A stretch of DNA of 64,000 nucleotides from Pseudobdellovibrio sp. (GCA_023701385.1 JAMPXC010000005.1:1-64000); one strand, 5' to 3'; shown: positions 23,782 to 33,776, counted from the first letter of the stretch. A program made the numbers and translations. Notes: generated by a model not told the origin, from the letters alone.

Positions 23782-25110
23782 ATGTTTAAAAAATCACTTC
23801 TTTTTTGTTTGTCGTTAGCTTTTATCGCGTCTTGTACACCAAGCTCGAGTTCGTCAGATGGAGTCGTTACTTATTCACCCAAAAAAGAAGATCTCATTCA
23901 AGCTCAGCCTCAGGCCCAACCAGCCCGTAAGCTTTTATATAGCAGTGATTCAAGTGTCAGCTATTGCGAATCAGCTTTGGGAAGCAACCAGAACTATTCA
24001 GGCTATCGCGACCACAAACTTTACCCTTCAGCGTCAGTGAGCAAAGTGTTTTTAACTGCTTTTGCTTTAAGCCGTTTAGGAACAGATTACAAATTTACTC
24101 ACGACTGGCGTTTACGTAAAAATACTGACGGTACAGTGGATGCATACTTAAATTCAAACTTTGACCCGGTATTTAATATCGAAAAAGTGCTTTATACGAT
24201 GTCGCACTTAAAAAAATACGGCGTCACAAAGATCAGAAATCTGTATATCGCTAAAAGCACTCGCGTGTACTTATCAGTGTTAAATAATCCACATATCGAG
24301 TTAGACACAATTCCTGTAAGTCTTGATCAGTCAGTTGATAATTTAAAATTGATTTTTAATTCAGCTAACTGGGGCGGCCAAACTCAGCAAGCCAGACAAA
24401 ATGTGACGGATTACTTTGAACAGCAAGGTAAGTCGATTGATCTGCCAAGTTCGTTTTCGGTTTCGAATGTGATCTTAGATTCTAAAGGAGAGGCGCAAAA
24501 TACTTTTGCCAATGCGACTCAATTAAAAATTCAATCCACATCGCTATTTCGTTATTTAAAGGAGATTAACTTAAATTCAAATAACTACATGTCAGATGCA
24601 CTATTTGCTCTGCTTGGCGGTGAAGCGGGTTTTCGTAAATTTCAAAACGAAAAGCTAGGTTTAGACTTAGATAGTTTAATTATGAAAACAGGTTCTGGGC
24701 TTCCCACCGAAATTAACGGTGAACGTGTAGATAATAAAGCGACCTGTTTTTCAGTTCTTAAGGTGATGCATTTTATCAAACTTATCGCTGATCAAGCACA
24801 GTTAGATTTAGGCTATATTTTATTAACAGCCGGTCTTGATCGTGGAACTTTTGAGACAGATCTAGTTATTAACAAATCAGTCGTTTTAAAAACCGGCCGT
24901 CTTTACGAAGTGCCAGCACTTAATTTAGCGGGTATTGTGTCGACACAAAAAGGTCTAATGGTGTTTGGATTTTTAGGTCATGACTTTGATAACGATAACG
25001 AAAAAGCAATGATCGAAAAGCGTGATAACTTACTTCAAGATCTTTTGAACTATTATAAAGAAAAACCAATGTTCAAAACTCTGTCTCAGAATGAGATTTT
25101 CTTTCTCTAA
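23782..25110 (+). CDS. PBP4/DacB-type (peptidase S13) lipoprotein
   Basis: The 442-residue product has a lipoprotein signal (FIASC, lipidated Cys near residue 18). The catalytic motifs of the S13 DD-carboxypeptidase/endopeptidases are present: SVSK in SASVSKVFLTAF, SNN in NSNNYMSDALF and KTG in VVLKTGRLYEVPALNLAG; MKTGSGLP also fits the family. S13 enzymes remove the terminal D-Ala or cut cross-links in periplasmic peptidoglycan. It is shorter than typical PBP4 (about 480) and the large inserted domain II looks reduced. Membrane anchoring by lipid is unusual, as E. coli DacB is soluble. No clear ribosome site precedes the ATG. Confidence 0.85.
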   Translation: MFKKSLLFCLSLAFIASCTPSSSSSDGVVTYSPKKEDLIQAQPQAQPARKLLYSSDSSVSYCESALGSNQNYSGYRDHKLYPSASVSKVFLTAFALSRLGTDYKFTHDWRLRKNTDGTVDAYLNSNFDPVFNIEKVLYTMSHLKKYGVTKIRNLYIAKSTRVYLSVLNNPHIELDTIPVSLDQSVDNLKLIFNSANWGGQTQQARQNVTDYFEQQGKSIDLPSSFSVSNVILDSKGEAQNTFANATQLKIQSTSLFRYLKEINLNSNNYMSDALFALLGGEAGFRKFQNEKLGLDLDSLIMKTGSGLPTEINGERVDNKATCFSVLKVMHFIKLIADQAQLDLGYILLTAGLDRGTFETDLVINKSVVLKTGRLYEVPALNLAGIVSTQKGLMVFGFLGHDFDNDNEKAMIEKRDNLLQDLLNYYKEKPMFKTLSQNEIFFL

Positions 25111-25189
25111 GCCGAAAAACACACTCGTATCACGCTGATACACATTCTTGGCCTCTCGTTAGCTCTATATAAGTTTAACGAGGTGATCT

Positions 25190-28100
25190 ATGAATTTAAA
25201 AATTCAGACTGTGTTAGCGACCTTCTTCTTAGCAACTGTAGCGTTTGCTCATGAAGGTATCGTTCGTATCCCCTTAAAAACATTCACTAAACCGGCATTA
25301 AACTTAGTAGGGCCAGGTGGTAAAAAGCTAAGTATCGCTGATTTAGCAAGAATGAATAACACAGGTGTCGACTTGTCAAAGCTTCAGCCAGTTGAAGACA
25401 AATACTGGCAGAACAAAAAATACAGCGCCATTGACACAAAGATCCACGCCGAGATGCCTAATGCTGAGACGGGCGTAACTATTGATTCATACTTAGGTGC
25501 GAACCGTGAATTAGGTTTTTATACAGTTATCGTTAAGCCCTCAAACGGTAAATCTGAGCGCTATGGTTTAACTTTAGGTCTACAGACGCATGCTTCATTA
25601 TTAAAATCAGCTTTATTACGTAAATTAGGTTATTTCCAACAATCACCAAAACACTACGACAAGATCAAATTAAATTTTGCTAATAAAGAAGAAAAAGACT
25701 TATTCGTAAAACGTGCATTCTGCGAACAAGGTCCAGACGCCGTATCTATCGACTGTTTATCTATTGCTCCATTTAAAACAGATACAGATAAACGTGAATT
25801 TTTGTCTGAAGCTGGTGGCAATTCATTATATGTGCACGGTGCTTACTTAGAAAAAATGGATAGCGAAATTCCAAGTTTATTTGACGGTTTAACTCCGGCT
25901 TCTGTGGAATCAATTCCCTACTTTGCTTCTGACCGTCAATTTCGTGCCTTATTAGTTCCTTTCGTGATCGGTGATGTGCAAGAGTCATTAGGTCGTGTAG
26001 CGCCAGAATCAGTTTTAGTTCGTGATGGTTGGGCCTATATTAACTTCGCATTCAGTGATTATTTCTCACAAACAAGTGGCGATGACGTGAAGTGGATGTT
26101 ACGTCGCGTAGCTCAATTAACAGACCAAGACTGGAATGAAATCGTTGAAGCGGCTGAATTTCCACAAGGTTTAAATCAATTAGCAAAAGCTGCGATCATG
26201 TCACGTGCGCAAAACATGATGACGTGGTTCTTTGACCGCGAAGCCCAAGGTATGATGCAGGCGCGTATTCCAGATTTTAACTACTCATCACCAGATGGCT
26301 TAGTGGTTAATGGCCGTATCACGCAAGAGTATATTCCAGGTGAACCACATCGTTTTACTCACGGTGAACGCCAATCGCCTTTTGAAAAGGGTGATTTTTT
26401 AAGATACATGGTGATCAAATCTCAATCTTCAGCGATTGGCCTTGCGATCAGCAAACTCTCTGAAAAATTTAAATTACAAAGACAAGATGTTACATCTCAA
26501 AAAGTAAATGGTTTTAGAATCCGTAACGATGGTAAAATCGCTCCAGTAGGTTACGCCGATGGCCGCCAATACGGTCTTAACTTTGGTGCTTCTCGAATTG
26601 TTACGACAGGTACTTTCTACGGTTCACAAGCGGCGGTTCAATTAGTTGATAACGTTCGTTTAAGTGCAGGTCTTGGTGTATTCCGTATGATCGAAGACTT
26701 CAGCGGTATCAGCACGATGTTAGGCGGAAACGTTAGTTACAACCGTGATTTCACACACGTTGTTCCACTTCAAACAATGAAAGAAACAAAAGAGATCGAC
26801 TGGAAAGATCTTTATGTGCCTTCACGTTTAGATAAAATCGCTTCACCATTGAAAGATGGTAAATTATCTGAGTTCTTTGCGAACTTTAAAAATGGCGAAG
26901 TTTTCACAATCACTGAATCTGTGGGTGCCGGCGGATCAGTGGGTTACATGTATGCCTTAGATGCTTTATTAGGTTTTACAGCGCAAACAGTTCCAACGGT
27001 GGGTTTATCAGGTGGTGCTAACGCTGTCTTATTACGTCAAACACAGATCACAAAAACAGATAAAGGCTTTCAAGTTTTTATCCGTAATCAAAACTCAAAA
27101 GCTTTCCAAGTTACATTTGATGTGAACTACTTTATTAACTTATTAAAAGTGAAGCATGAATCAACGTACACTGATCTTCATACTGACGCTTATATCTTAA
27201 ATTCAAACACTGACTTCATCACACAAGTTGATGCAGCTATTGAAGAAGTAAAAAAAGAAGCTTTGAGCAAAAAAGAAGACCCCGTTGCCGCTGTTGAAGC
27301 TTACTTTGCTGATAACGCTGAATTAGCAAAACGTTATAAATCACAAAAAGGCTTTGCTGATAAAATGTCAGGTGCACTACGTGCCTTAATCTTTCAATCA
27401 AGCACTGATCAATTAGAGACAAACTTTAGAAAACAAGTTTTTCAAATTGACCATGACTTAAATACGAAAGAATTAAAAACGAAGTTTTTATGGTGGAGAA
27501 AATCAAAACTTAAAGAAGAACATTTGTTAAAAATTTACAAACCAGAAGTAACAGCTGTTGATTCTGGCGAAGTAGAAAATAAACCGATCGAAGTCGTAAC
27601 TTACCGTAAAGGTAAATTAACGGGTAAAGATGTATTAGGCTTTGGCTTAAACGTGTTGGATTACGGCATTAAAAAAGCAAGTCCTGATTATGCTCCAGTG
27701 TTATCGCAAGATGCGCAGAACCCATCGCAAATGCCTTTTGGTAAAGCGCAATGGCATATCGTGCGCACAGACACTGAGTTAACAAAACGTCAAGGTTCTT
27801 TACCTACGGTAGCCGTTCTGCAAAACGTGTGGGGTGGTTGGTCGTTAAAGAAAAAAGATCTAGATAAAATATTACAAGGCTTACGTGATAAATTTAATAC
27901 GCCTGAATTTGCGGGAACTGAGTTTCAAACTAAGCCGTTAATTCCGGATAACCGTTTTCACCAAGTGAAGAAGATCGACTTCTTTCGTATTACTGAAAAC
28001 TTATCTTTACTTCCATCGGCGATTGATAAAATCAAAGCGATGTTAATTACACCGGATATTACGGGTATTAAATTAGATAAGGCGGGATTTTTAACGCGCT

Positions 28101-28672
28101 TATTTAAAAAAGTGAATGAAGATGGCACTTCAAAAAGCGCCCGTGCCGAAGATAAAGCGATCTTTAAAAACTTAATGACAGTGATCGGTGGCGGTGATGA
28201 AGCTGCTGGTTATGCCCACTACATGGAGCAATGTAAAGCTAACGCTGAAGCTCGCCAAAACAACAACGACCGTCATGGCCAAGAAGTGAACACGACCGCG
28301 TGGTTAAAGGGTTCTAAGTACGAATGTTTAGAAAGCTGGGTTGATGATATCATTATGTTAGCGCGTGAATATGTAAGAAGCGATGCACGTGAACAAAACC
28401 GTATCATGACAGAACTTATCTATGTTTTAGAAGAAAACATTCCATTACCGGTTTTATTAAAAGTATTAGGTAAAGAAAACTACCTCTACTTCGTTGAAAT
28501 CACAGGTTTTAGAAAAGGTGATGAAAATGCAGATGAGGCTTTCTCGGTATCTAATGTGTTAGGTGAGCCTGCGAAAAAGCATCCTTACTCTAACGGCTTA
28601 ATCAGTATCTTTGCAGAAAAAACTAAAATCATTCCTATTGAATTAGATCGTTCACAAGGGAGCTTCCAATGA
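25190..28672 (+). CDS. Large exported protein of unknown function, coupled to a subtilase
   Basis: The 1160-residue product starts with a clear signal peptide ending near VAFAHEG (residue 21). I recognise no domain. A central part (about residues 455-665) is rich in short Gly/Val/Asn beta strands (LNFGASRIVTTGTFYGSQAA, then VGAGGSVGYMYALDALLGF) as in a barrel or surface beta-domain. The flanks are helical and charged, with few Cys. GAGGTG precedes the ATG. Its stop overlaps the start of the S8 protease gene as ATGA, so the two are translated together; they may act as protease and partner, substrate or inhibitor on the cell surface. That is inference from coupling. Confidence 0.75.
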   Translation: MNLKIQTVLATFFLATVAFAHEGIVRIPLKTFTKPALNLVGPGGKKLSIADLARMNNTGVDLSKLQPVEDKYWQNKKYSAIDTKIHAEMPNAETGVTIDSYLGANRELGFYTVIVKPSNGKSERYGLTLGLQTHASLLKSALLRKLGYFQQSPKHYDKIKLNFANKEEKDLFVKRAFCEQGPDAVSIDCLSIAPFKTDTDKREFLSEAGGNSLYVHGAYLEKMDSEIPSLFDGLTPASVESIPYFASDRQFRALLVPFVIGDVQESLGRVAPESVLVRDGWAYINFAFSDYFSQTSGDDVKWMLRRVAQLTDQDWNEIVEAAEFPQGLNQLAKAAIMSRAQNMMTWFFDREAQGMMQARIPDFNYSSPDGLVVNGRITQEYIPGEPHRFTHGERQSPFEKGDFLRYMVIKSQSSAIGLAISKLSEKFKLQRQDVTSQKVNGFRIRNDGKIAPVGYADGRQYGLNFGASRIVTTGTFYGSQAAVQLVDNVRLSAGLGVFRMIEDFSGISTMLGGNVSYNRDFTHVVPLQTMKETKEIDWKDLYVPSRLDKIASPLKDGKLSEFFANFKNGEVFTITESVGAGGSVGYMYALDALLGFTAQTVPTVGLSGGANAVLLRQTQITKTDKGFQVFIRNQNSKAFQVTFDVNYFINLLKVKHESTYTDLHTDAYILNSNTDFITQVDAAIEEVKKEALSKKEDPVAAVEAYFADNAELAKRYKSQKGFADKMSGALRALIFQSSTDQLETNFRKQVFQIDHDLNTKELKTKFLWWRKSKLKEEHLLKIYKPEVTAVDSGEVENKPIEVVTYRKGKLTGKDVLGFGLNVLDYGIKKASPDYAPVLSQDAQNPSQMPFGKAQWHIVRTDTELTKRQGSLPTVAVLQNVWGGWSLKKKDLDKILQGLRDKFNTPEFAGTEFQTKPLIPDNRFHQVKKIDFFRITENLSLLPSAIDKIKAMLITPDITGIKLDKAGFLTRLFKKVNEDGTSKSARAEDKAIFKNLMTVIGGGDEAAGYAHYMEQCKANAEARQNNNDRHGQEVNTTAWLKGSKYECLESWVDDIIMLAREYVRSDAREQNRIMTELIYVLEENIPLPVLLKVLGKENYLYFVEITGFRKGDENADEAFSVSNVLGEPAKKHPYSNGLISIFAEKTKIIPIELDRSQGSFQ

Positions 28673-31600
28673 TTAACTTTAAAAAATTAACATTTGCATC
28701 GCTACTAATTCCATTTCTAGCAGCGGCTGGAACGCAAAACGAGTATAAGAATATCATTTCGAAATCTTGGGCGATCAAAAATAATGGTACAGCTCAGTTA
28801 TTCGACTTAGACCCTTTACAAACGTACCGTTTACAAGCACGTGCTGGTGAAGATTTACATTTACTTCCGCCAGTGGCATCACCTGTGGCGTTAAAGAAAA
28901 TTAAGGTCGCGGTTTTAGATACCGGTGTTGATGTTGAACATCCGTATTTAAAAAACCGTATCGCGCGTAATGAAAAAGAATGTGCGAACTACAATAAATT
29001 TGAATCATGCTTAAAAGCTGAAGATGAAACAGTTAAATCTTGTACAGAAAAGTACTTAGCAACTGATGAAGATGGTAACGGTTACCCAGCAGATTGTAAT
29101 GGTTGGTCGATCTTCGGTGATCCAACACCCGTGCAAAATATCATCGGTACTCCGGATGTTGTAGATACTATGGGTCACGGTACACACGTAGCAGGTTTAG
29201 TCGCTTCTATTTCTGACCAAGTCCAAATCATTCCGGTGCAAGTAATCGCCGAAGCGCCAAATGAACCGGTAAAGCCATTTAGTATTGATTTATCACCACG
29301 TGAAGAAGTGCGCGGAGGTCTTAATCCAAACGGCGCATTGGAAAATGCTGAGCGCACAGCGCGTGGAATTATCTACGCGATGAACGCTGGTGCAGACATC
29401 ATTACAATGTCTATCGGTTGGCCTGAACAAAACGATACGCAACTTTTAAAAGAGGCGGTAGCTGAAGCACAAGCGCGTGGAATTATCGTGTTAGCGGCCG
29501 CAGGTAATGACTCGACTCAAAGTTTATTACGCCCTTGCCAATACGCAGGAGTCATTTGCGTAGGTGCTTCTCGTCCAGATGGTGCGATGGCGCATTTTTC
29601 TAACTATGGTTACGGCGTTGATATCGCTGCTCCTGGTACAGGGTTAGTTTCAACGATTCCAATGACTCATAGATCGATCCGGTTGCCTGGATTTATCGGT
29701 GTGGATATTTTAAATGGTACATCTCAAGCGACACCGCTTGTAGCTGGTATCGTGGCCGATATGTTATCGCGTGGTGTGGCTAAAGAAGAAATTTACCCAC
29801 GTTTAATCTTAGGAGCCCGTAAAACAAGTCCAGAGCTTCCGGTATTAGTGGGCCCAGTGCAAACTAAAGGTACTCCGGTTCAACCAGGAAGAGCTTACGA
29901 GCGTTACACATTAGCAGGTCTTGTGGATGCGCGTGCTTCTATGGCGGTAAAAGCAAAACCATTGATCTTAAATGCTAATAAAGAAATTCAAGTGATTGAG
30001 TGGGATAGAAAATCACGTGAATTATCGTTCCGGTTCGCAGTTAAAAATTACTGGTCTGATGTTTCATCTGACGATGTGCAATTAGACATCGTTTCTAAAA
30101 ACAAATCACGTTATTACCCATCAGTGGTTTCAACTGAAATCATGCATGATGGTGATGCGATGTGGGAAATGGGCGAAGAGCGTCTTGTGACAGTAAACCT
30201 ACAAATCACAGACACTGAAGATGGCGCTTTATCACAAGTGGCTTCTGATTTAACTTTTACAGTTAAACCCACGGTGGCAGGTGAGAAAGCTTTAAACTTT
30301 GAAACTCGCGCTGAAATTCAAACGAAATTAACTAAAGATGCAGTGGGTGCTGATTTAACTTCGCTTCCAATCACAGGCCAGTTAGCCCGCGGTATGAAGT
30401 TATTCTTAGTAGATGAAGTTTACGATAGCAACTTAAATACGCGTGATTACGTGGCGTTAAAACAAGGTGATAAAAACTTTGATATTCAGTTAGTGCGTAA
30501 CGCTAATAACGCTTATACGTTTGAAGCGATTAAAACTTTAGAATTTGATGGTAACATCAAACAAACTCGCCCAGTGCAACGTATCCGTATGGATATCGAC
30601 GGTGATGGTAAGTCTGAATACATTCTTGTAATCCAAGAGTATAAAGAAAAAGGCGGTTTATATAATCAAGGTGATTATACGCTTCATTTCTACATCATGG
30701 ATTCAAATATGAATCTTAAGAAAAAAGTGGCGTTCTATGACGAGCGCGCCGTTATGCCAACAAACTACAGCTGGTTAAAAGTAGGAAATGAATTACGTCC
30801 AGCGTGGGTTATCACTGGTAAACCTGTTATTAAAAAATGGGATATAACTGACTTATGGCAAACAGACGATGATGCCAAACCAAACATGGGTCAAACAGAC
30901 ATCCGTCTTTATTATTTAGATAAAGACTTTAAGCTTGATGAAATCCCATCGCCAAAAGATTCGCGTATCGTGGATATTATCCAGCCGTCGTTAAAACAAG
31001 TGCAATCAGGTATCTTACCAATCTTGATTGCGAAAAACTTAGGAACAGAAATTAAACCTTCGTACCTTTATCAATTTTCTTTAGGTTATGTGCAAAATCT
31101 AAAAGTAACGGGCGAAAAAGTTTTAGAAAACTTAAGTGCATCACAAAATTACCGTAACTTATTAGATACGAAAGTCGATCGCATTTTAAATCTACATCAA
31201 GCTAACGATGAGTACCGTGGTACTTTCTGGTTTGGTTTAGATGCCCACAAAAAACAACGTGTGACAGCGATCGATTTTACGAACAACAAAATGTATGACC
31301 GTTTGATTGAGTCAATCACGACGATTTACGATGCGCCACTATTAGTGCGTTCAGCGTATATGGGTAAAAAATCACAAGGAGTCTTTGTGATCACGAACAG
31401 TGAAATTGAATACCACGATTTCAAAGGCGCTTCAGCTGTTCAGACAAGTTTAAATAAGTACACGTTCATGGGTGATGACTTAACAGTAAATTTACAATTC
31501 CCAATTACGATTACGAATCGTAAGTCGGGTGATAAATACCCAGCGTTATTTAACGTGGCAGGAACGGCGGTCAGCCGTGGTGTCAAAATGATTACTCCGG

Positions 31601-31770
31601 TTTTAGACAAGAACGGAAAAGTAGAGCAGATCTTGGCTCCGGCAAGATTGCATATTCAAACACCACAAGGTTGTCGTCCGCAAGATGCCCCACTGTATTT
31701 GGGAACAGGCGGATATGCCTTAGATTTCTACTGCGGTGATAAGTTTTTACGACTTCAACTGACTTACTAA
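28669..31770 (+). CDS. Secreted subtilisin-like serine protease (S8) with long C-terminal region
   Basis: The 1033-residue product has a signal peptide (cleavage near AAAGT, residue 21). The S8 catalytic domain covers about residues 75-430, with Asp84 in VAVLDTGVD, His170 in MGHGTHVAGL, the oxyanion Asn in VLAAAGNDS and Ser352 in NGTSQATPLVAG. An insert of about 60 residues between Asp and His holds four Cys. Roughly 600 residues follow that I cannot assign; RMDIDGDGKSEYILVIQEY looks like an FG-GAP/calcium-binding propeller element. It is probably exported and acts at or outside the cell surface, in keeping with predatory or scavenging life. It is coupled by ATGA to the preceding gene; a terminator follows at 31816. 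Confidence 0.9.
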   Translation: MINFKKLTFASLLIPFLAAAGTQNEYKNIISKSWAIKNNGTAQLFDLDPLQTYRLQARAGEDLHLLPPVASPVALKKIKVAVLDTGVDVEHPYLKNRIARNEKECANYNKFESCLKAEDETVKSCTEKYLATDEDGNGYPADCNGWSIFGDPTPVQNIIGTPDVVDTMGHGTHVAGLVASISDQVQIIPVQVIAEAPNEPVKPFSIDLSPREEVRGGLNPNGALENAERTARGIIYAMNAGADIITMSIGWPEQNDTQLLKEAVAEAQARGIIVLAAAGNDSTQSLLRPCQYAGVICVGASRPDGAMAHFSNYGYGVDIAAPGTGLVSTIPMTHRSIRLPGFIGVDILNGTSQATPLVAGIVADMLSRGVAKEEIYPRLILGARKTSPELPVLVGPVQTKGTPVQPGRAYERYTLAGLVDARASMAVKAKPLILNANKEIQVIEWDRKSRELSFRFAVKNYWSDVSSDDVQLDIVSKNKSRYYPSVVSTEIMHDGDAMWEMGEERLVTVNLQITDTEDGALSQVASDLTFTVKPTVAGEKALNFETRAEIQTKLTKDAVGADLTSLPITGQLARGMKLFLVDEVYDSNLNTRDYVALKQGDKNFDIQLVRNANNAYTFEAIKTLEFDGNIKQTRPVQRIRMDIDGDGKSEYILVIQEYKEKGGLYNQGDYTLHFYIMDSNMNLKKKVAFYDERAVMPTNYSWLKVGNELRPAWVITGKPVIKKWDITDLWQTDDDAKPNMGQTDIRLYYLDKDFKLDEIPSPKDSRIVDIIQPSLKQVQSGILPILIAKNLGTEIKPSYLYQFSLGYVQNLKVTGEKVLENLSASQNYRNLLDTKVDRILNLHQANDEYRGTFWFGLDAHKKQRVTAIDFTNNKMYDRLIESITTIYDAPLLVRSAYMGKKSQGVFVITNSEIEYHDFKGASAVQTSLNKYTFMGDDLTVNLQFPITITNRKSGDKYPALFNVAGTAVSRGVKMITPVLDKNGKVEQILAPARLHIQTPQGCRPQDAPLYLGTGGYALDFYCGDKFLRLQLTY

Positions 31771-31815
31771 TTTTAGCAGCTGAAGTGTAAACTCTAGTTA
31801 AATTTGAATAGAGCC

Positions 31816-31854
31816 AAAAAATTGCATGTCTTTCAAACAGACGTGCAATTTTTT
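31816..31854 (+). terminator. Terminator of the subtilase operon
   Basis: AAAAAATTGCATGTCT and AGACGTGCAATTTTTT form a 16-bp stem with one G-U pair and a 7-nt loop, ending in T residues, 46 bp after the stop codon. Confidence 0.85.
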
Positions 31855-31994
31855 CATCGCGTGTTTCGCGTGTCACAACACAACTCATAGTCTTCTCTTA
31901 TAAATTCGAAAACTGGTGTCAAAAAAGTTGGCCCATGTTTAGCAATGCCTACCCCTGTACTCAAAAACCAAAAAAAACCAAACGGGGGAAACAC

Positions 31995-32936
31995 ATGAAA
32001 TTATCACAAAAGCTGAGTGCTTTATTATTAGTAGTGGGCGTTGCAGCTCTATCATCTTGCGGTGGCGGCGGCGGTGGTGGTGGTGGCGGATCTACAGCAC
32101 CAACAAATCCAAATGATATCTTACAATATCCATACGAAACAGTATACGGCGATGCATGCCGTGGTTCTTCTGAACCAACTCCAGGTTGTACTTTCCTTCG
32201 TTCAAACGGCCAACGTGCTACAGTTTCTGCTGATCCAGATTATGATCAATATGGTTACGGTTCTGATGATCTTTGGTACGTAGTATTCGATTCATCTGGT
32301 CACGCCAGCGTTTACAACGATTTAGGTGTATTTCAATATACAGCTAACATCTCTAGCTTTGCTGGTTATGTTGGTGGAACTACTATCGGTGTAGGCACAA
32401 CAGGTATGTACTGGGAGAACGTTTCTGGTGGTACTTACTGGTTCGGTGACAACGGTGTATTATACTCTGCGAACAGCAATGCATCTAACTATGGTCAAGC
32501 GATCAACAACAAAGGTGCTAAAAAAGCAACTGACACTAACTCTAAAGCGATCTCTTCTGAAGCTAACCAAAAGTTAATCAAAGCTGGTGCAGAGAAATTA
32601 GTTAAAGAATACAAATTAACTAACTCTAAAGCTATCGCAGTTGCTTCTGCTTTAAATTCTTGGGCTGTAATGGGTGCTGAGCGTGGTAAAGTAACTACGG
32701 GTGACATGGATAAAACTTTTAAAACTGTATTCGGTGTTAAATTCAACGAAGCTTTATCAGCTGTAAATGCTTTCCGTAACGGTGGCGCTGATGCTGAAGA
32801 AAAAGCTCGTGATCTTACAAACCGTTCTGCAGCTTCTTTAGGTTTAAAACCTGACCAAGCTAAAGACTTCATCAAAGGCATGTACAAAGGTGCTATTGAA
32901 GAAGCTGGTATGACGACTGACGATATCCAATGGTAA
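31995..32936 (+). CDS. Poly-glycine lipoprotein of unknown function
   Basis: Starting at ATG 31995, with GGGGGAA at the right distance, the 313-residue product has a lipoprotein signal ending LSSC. Ten consecutive Gly follow the lipidated Cys, coded by mixed GGT/GGC/GGA. Residues 40-175 are rich in Tyr, Gly, Asp and Ser (YDQYGYGSDDLWYVVFDSSG), suggesting a beta domain. Residues 185-310 are helical, Ala/Lys rich. I recognise no family. An upstream ATG at 31935 is in frame, but its leader would push the lipobox too far in. Strong codon bias (GGT, GCT, AAC) and a strong terminator suggest high expression. It is probably exposed at the outer membrane on the Gly tether. Confidence 0.75.
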   Translation: MKLSQKLSALLLVVGVAALSSCGGGGGGGGGGSTAPTNPNDILQYPYETVYGDACRGSSEPTPGCTFLRSNGQRATVSADPDYDQYGYGSDDLWYVVFDSSGHASVYNDLGVFQYTANISSFAGYVGGTTIGVGTTGMYWENVSGGTYWFGDNGVLYSANSNASNYGQAINNKGAKKATDTNSKAISSEANQKLIKAGAEKLVKEYKLTNSKAIAVASALNSWAVMGAERGKVTTGDMDKTFKTVFGVKFNEALSAVNAFRNGGADAEEKARDLTNRSAASLGLKPDQAKDFIKGMYKGAIEEAGMTTDDIQW

Positions 32937-32959
32937 TTGTTAGCTAAATGCTAAATTCT

Positions 32960-32989
32960 AAAAGCCAGGTTAACTACCTGGCTTTTTTT
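32960..32989 (+). terminator. Terminator of the poly-Gly lipoprotein gene
   Basis: AAAAGCCAGGT, loop TAACT, ACCTGGCTTTT then TTT: an 11-bp perfect stem with T-run, 24 bp after the stop codon. It is symmetric, so it may also serve the converging gene at 33096. Confidence 0.9.
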
Positions 32990-32990
32990 A

Positions 32991-33059
32991 TTTTGATCAG
33001 CCTCTTGTTTTGATCAGCCTCTGGCTGACCTTTTTTCTGAAGGGCCGACCTCTCGGTCG
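32991..33059. repeat. Direct repeat and two small hairpins between converging genes
   Basis: TTTTGATCAGCCTCT occurs at 32991-33005 and again at 33008-33022. The second copy runs into TCAGCC-TCT-GGCTGA (33014-33028) with TTTTTT after it, a second terminator-like element. CGACC-TCTC-GGTCG follows at 33046-33059. Together with 32960 this packs three hairpins into 100 bp between two gene ends. Confidence 0.6.
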
Positions 33060-33095
33060 TCCTTAGTGCTCTAAACTATACTTGTCGAAGGCGAA

Positions 33096-33776
33096 TCAAT
33101 AGTAAAATGCGAAGATCATGTTGCCGACAAAACCGATGGCACTGGCTGATGTTGCGCTTGTAGCAATTTTCTTAGATTGAACTAAACCTTCGAAACGAAG
33201 CGCCGTCGATGATCCCATTAAATACCACGATAAAAATCCGCCGGCACCCATCGCAAAAATTTGTGAGCTGGCTCCATTGGTAAATTCGCGGTTTCCGCCG
33301 TAGGCTTGCGCTGTTAAGCCGTAAACCATTTCTTCACGGCCTACGTTTGGTGTGATGTTGTAATCAAAATATCCACCGACATAAAAATCAGTGTTAAAGC
33401 CCGCGCCTTCATCTAACAAAGCGATGTGAAGTAATGGACCCACTTCATAATCACCGAAATTCCAGCCGTAGCGGCCTTCAAGATCGATTTGATGTTCTTG
33501 TAGAGTATCTGCTTTGAAGAATGAAGAATTAATCGCCGCAGAAAAAGAATTTTCGCGTGAGCGGTTAGATCTAGGGTATTTAACATCTTCGCTGATTAAT
33601 CCTGATTGTTTACTGGTTTGAATAATATACGTTTCGCCTTCAACTAACGGAGTTGAGCTTTCGATAACAGCCTGACGGCCTTTAGTTTTCTTAACAGTGA
33701 AGCTTTCAGCGGCCTGAGAAAGTGAAGTGATTGTGAAGGCGGTGAAAAACGATAAAATTAATCTGTTGTAAATCAT
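33096..33776 (-). CDS. Predicted small outer-membrane beta-barrel protein
   Basis: The 226-residue product has a signal peptide ending SLSQAAES (residue 24). A short N-terminal domain of about 45 residues (TKGRQAVIESSTPLVEGETY) is followed from residue 75 by alternating polar/hydrophobic strands with many aromatics (EHQIDLEGRYGWNFGDYEVG, YVGGYFDYNI, LRFEGLVQ) and an aromatic C-terminus FAFYY, consistent with an 8-strand barrel. I recognise no named family; small barrels of this kind are numerous in Bdellovibrio-like genomes. Its start touches the open frame upstream of the divergent HD-GYP gene, so the promoters must overlap. Confidence 0.65.
   Translation of the reverse strand: MIYNRLILSFFTAFTITSLSQAAESFTVKKTKGRQAVIESSTPLVEGETYIIQTSKQSGLISEDVKYPRSNRSRENSFSAAINSSFFKADTLQEHQIDLEGRYGWNFGDYEVGPLLHIALLDEGAGFNTDFYVGGYFDYNITPNVGREEMVYGLTAQAYGGNREFTNGASSQIFAMGAGGFLSWYLMGSSTALRFEGLVQSKKIATSATSASAIGFVGNMIFAFYY

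Noticed and set aside
25127..25141. GTATCA-CGC-TGATAC hairpin after the PBP4-like gene as terminator
   Set aside because: Only 6 bp of AT-rich stem and no T-run follows; it could be an operator, but nothing supports a choice.
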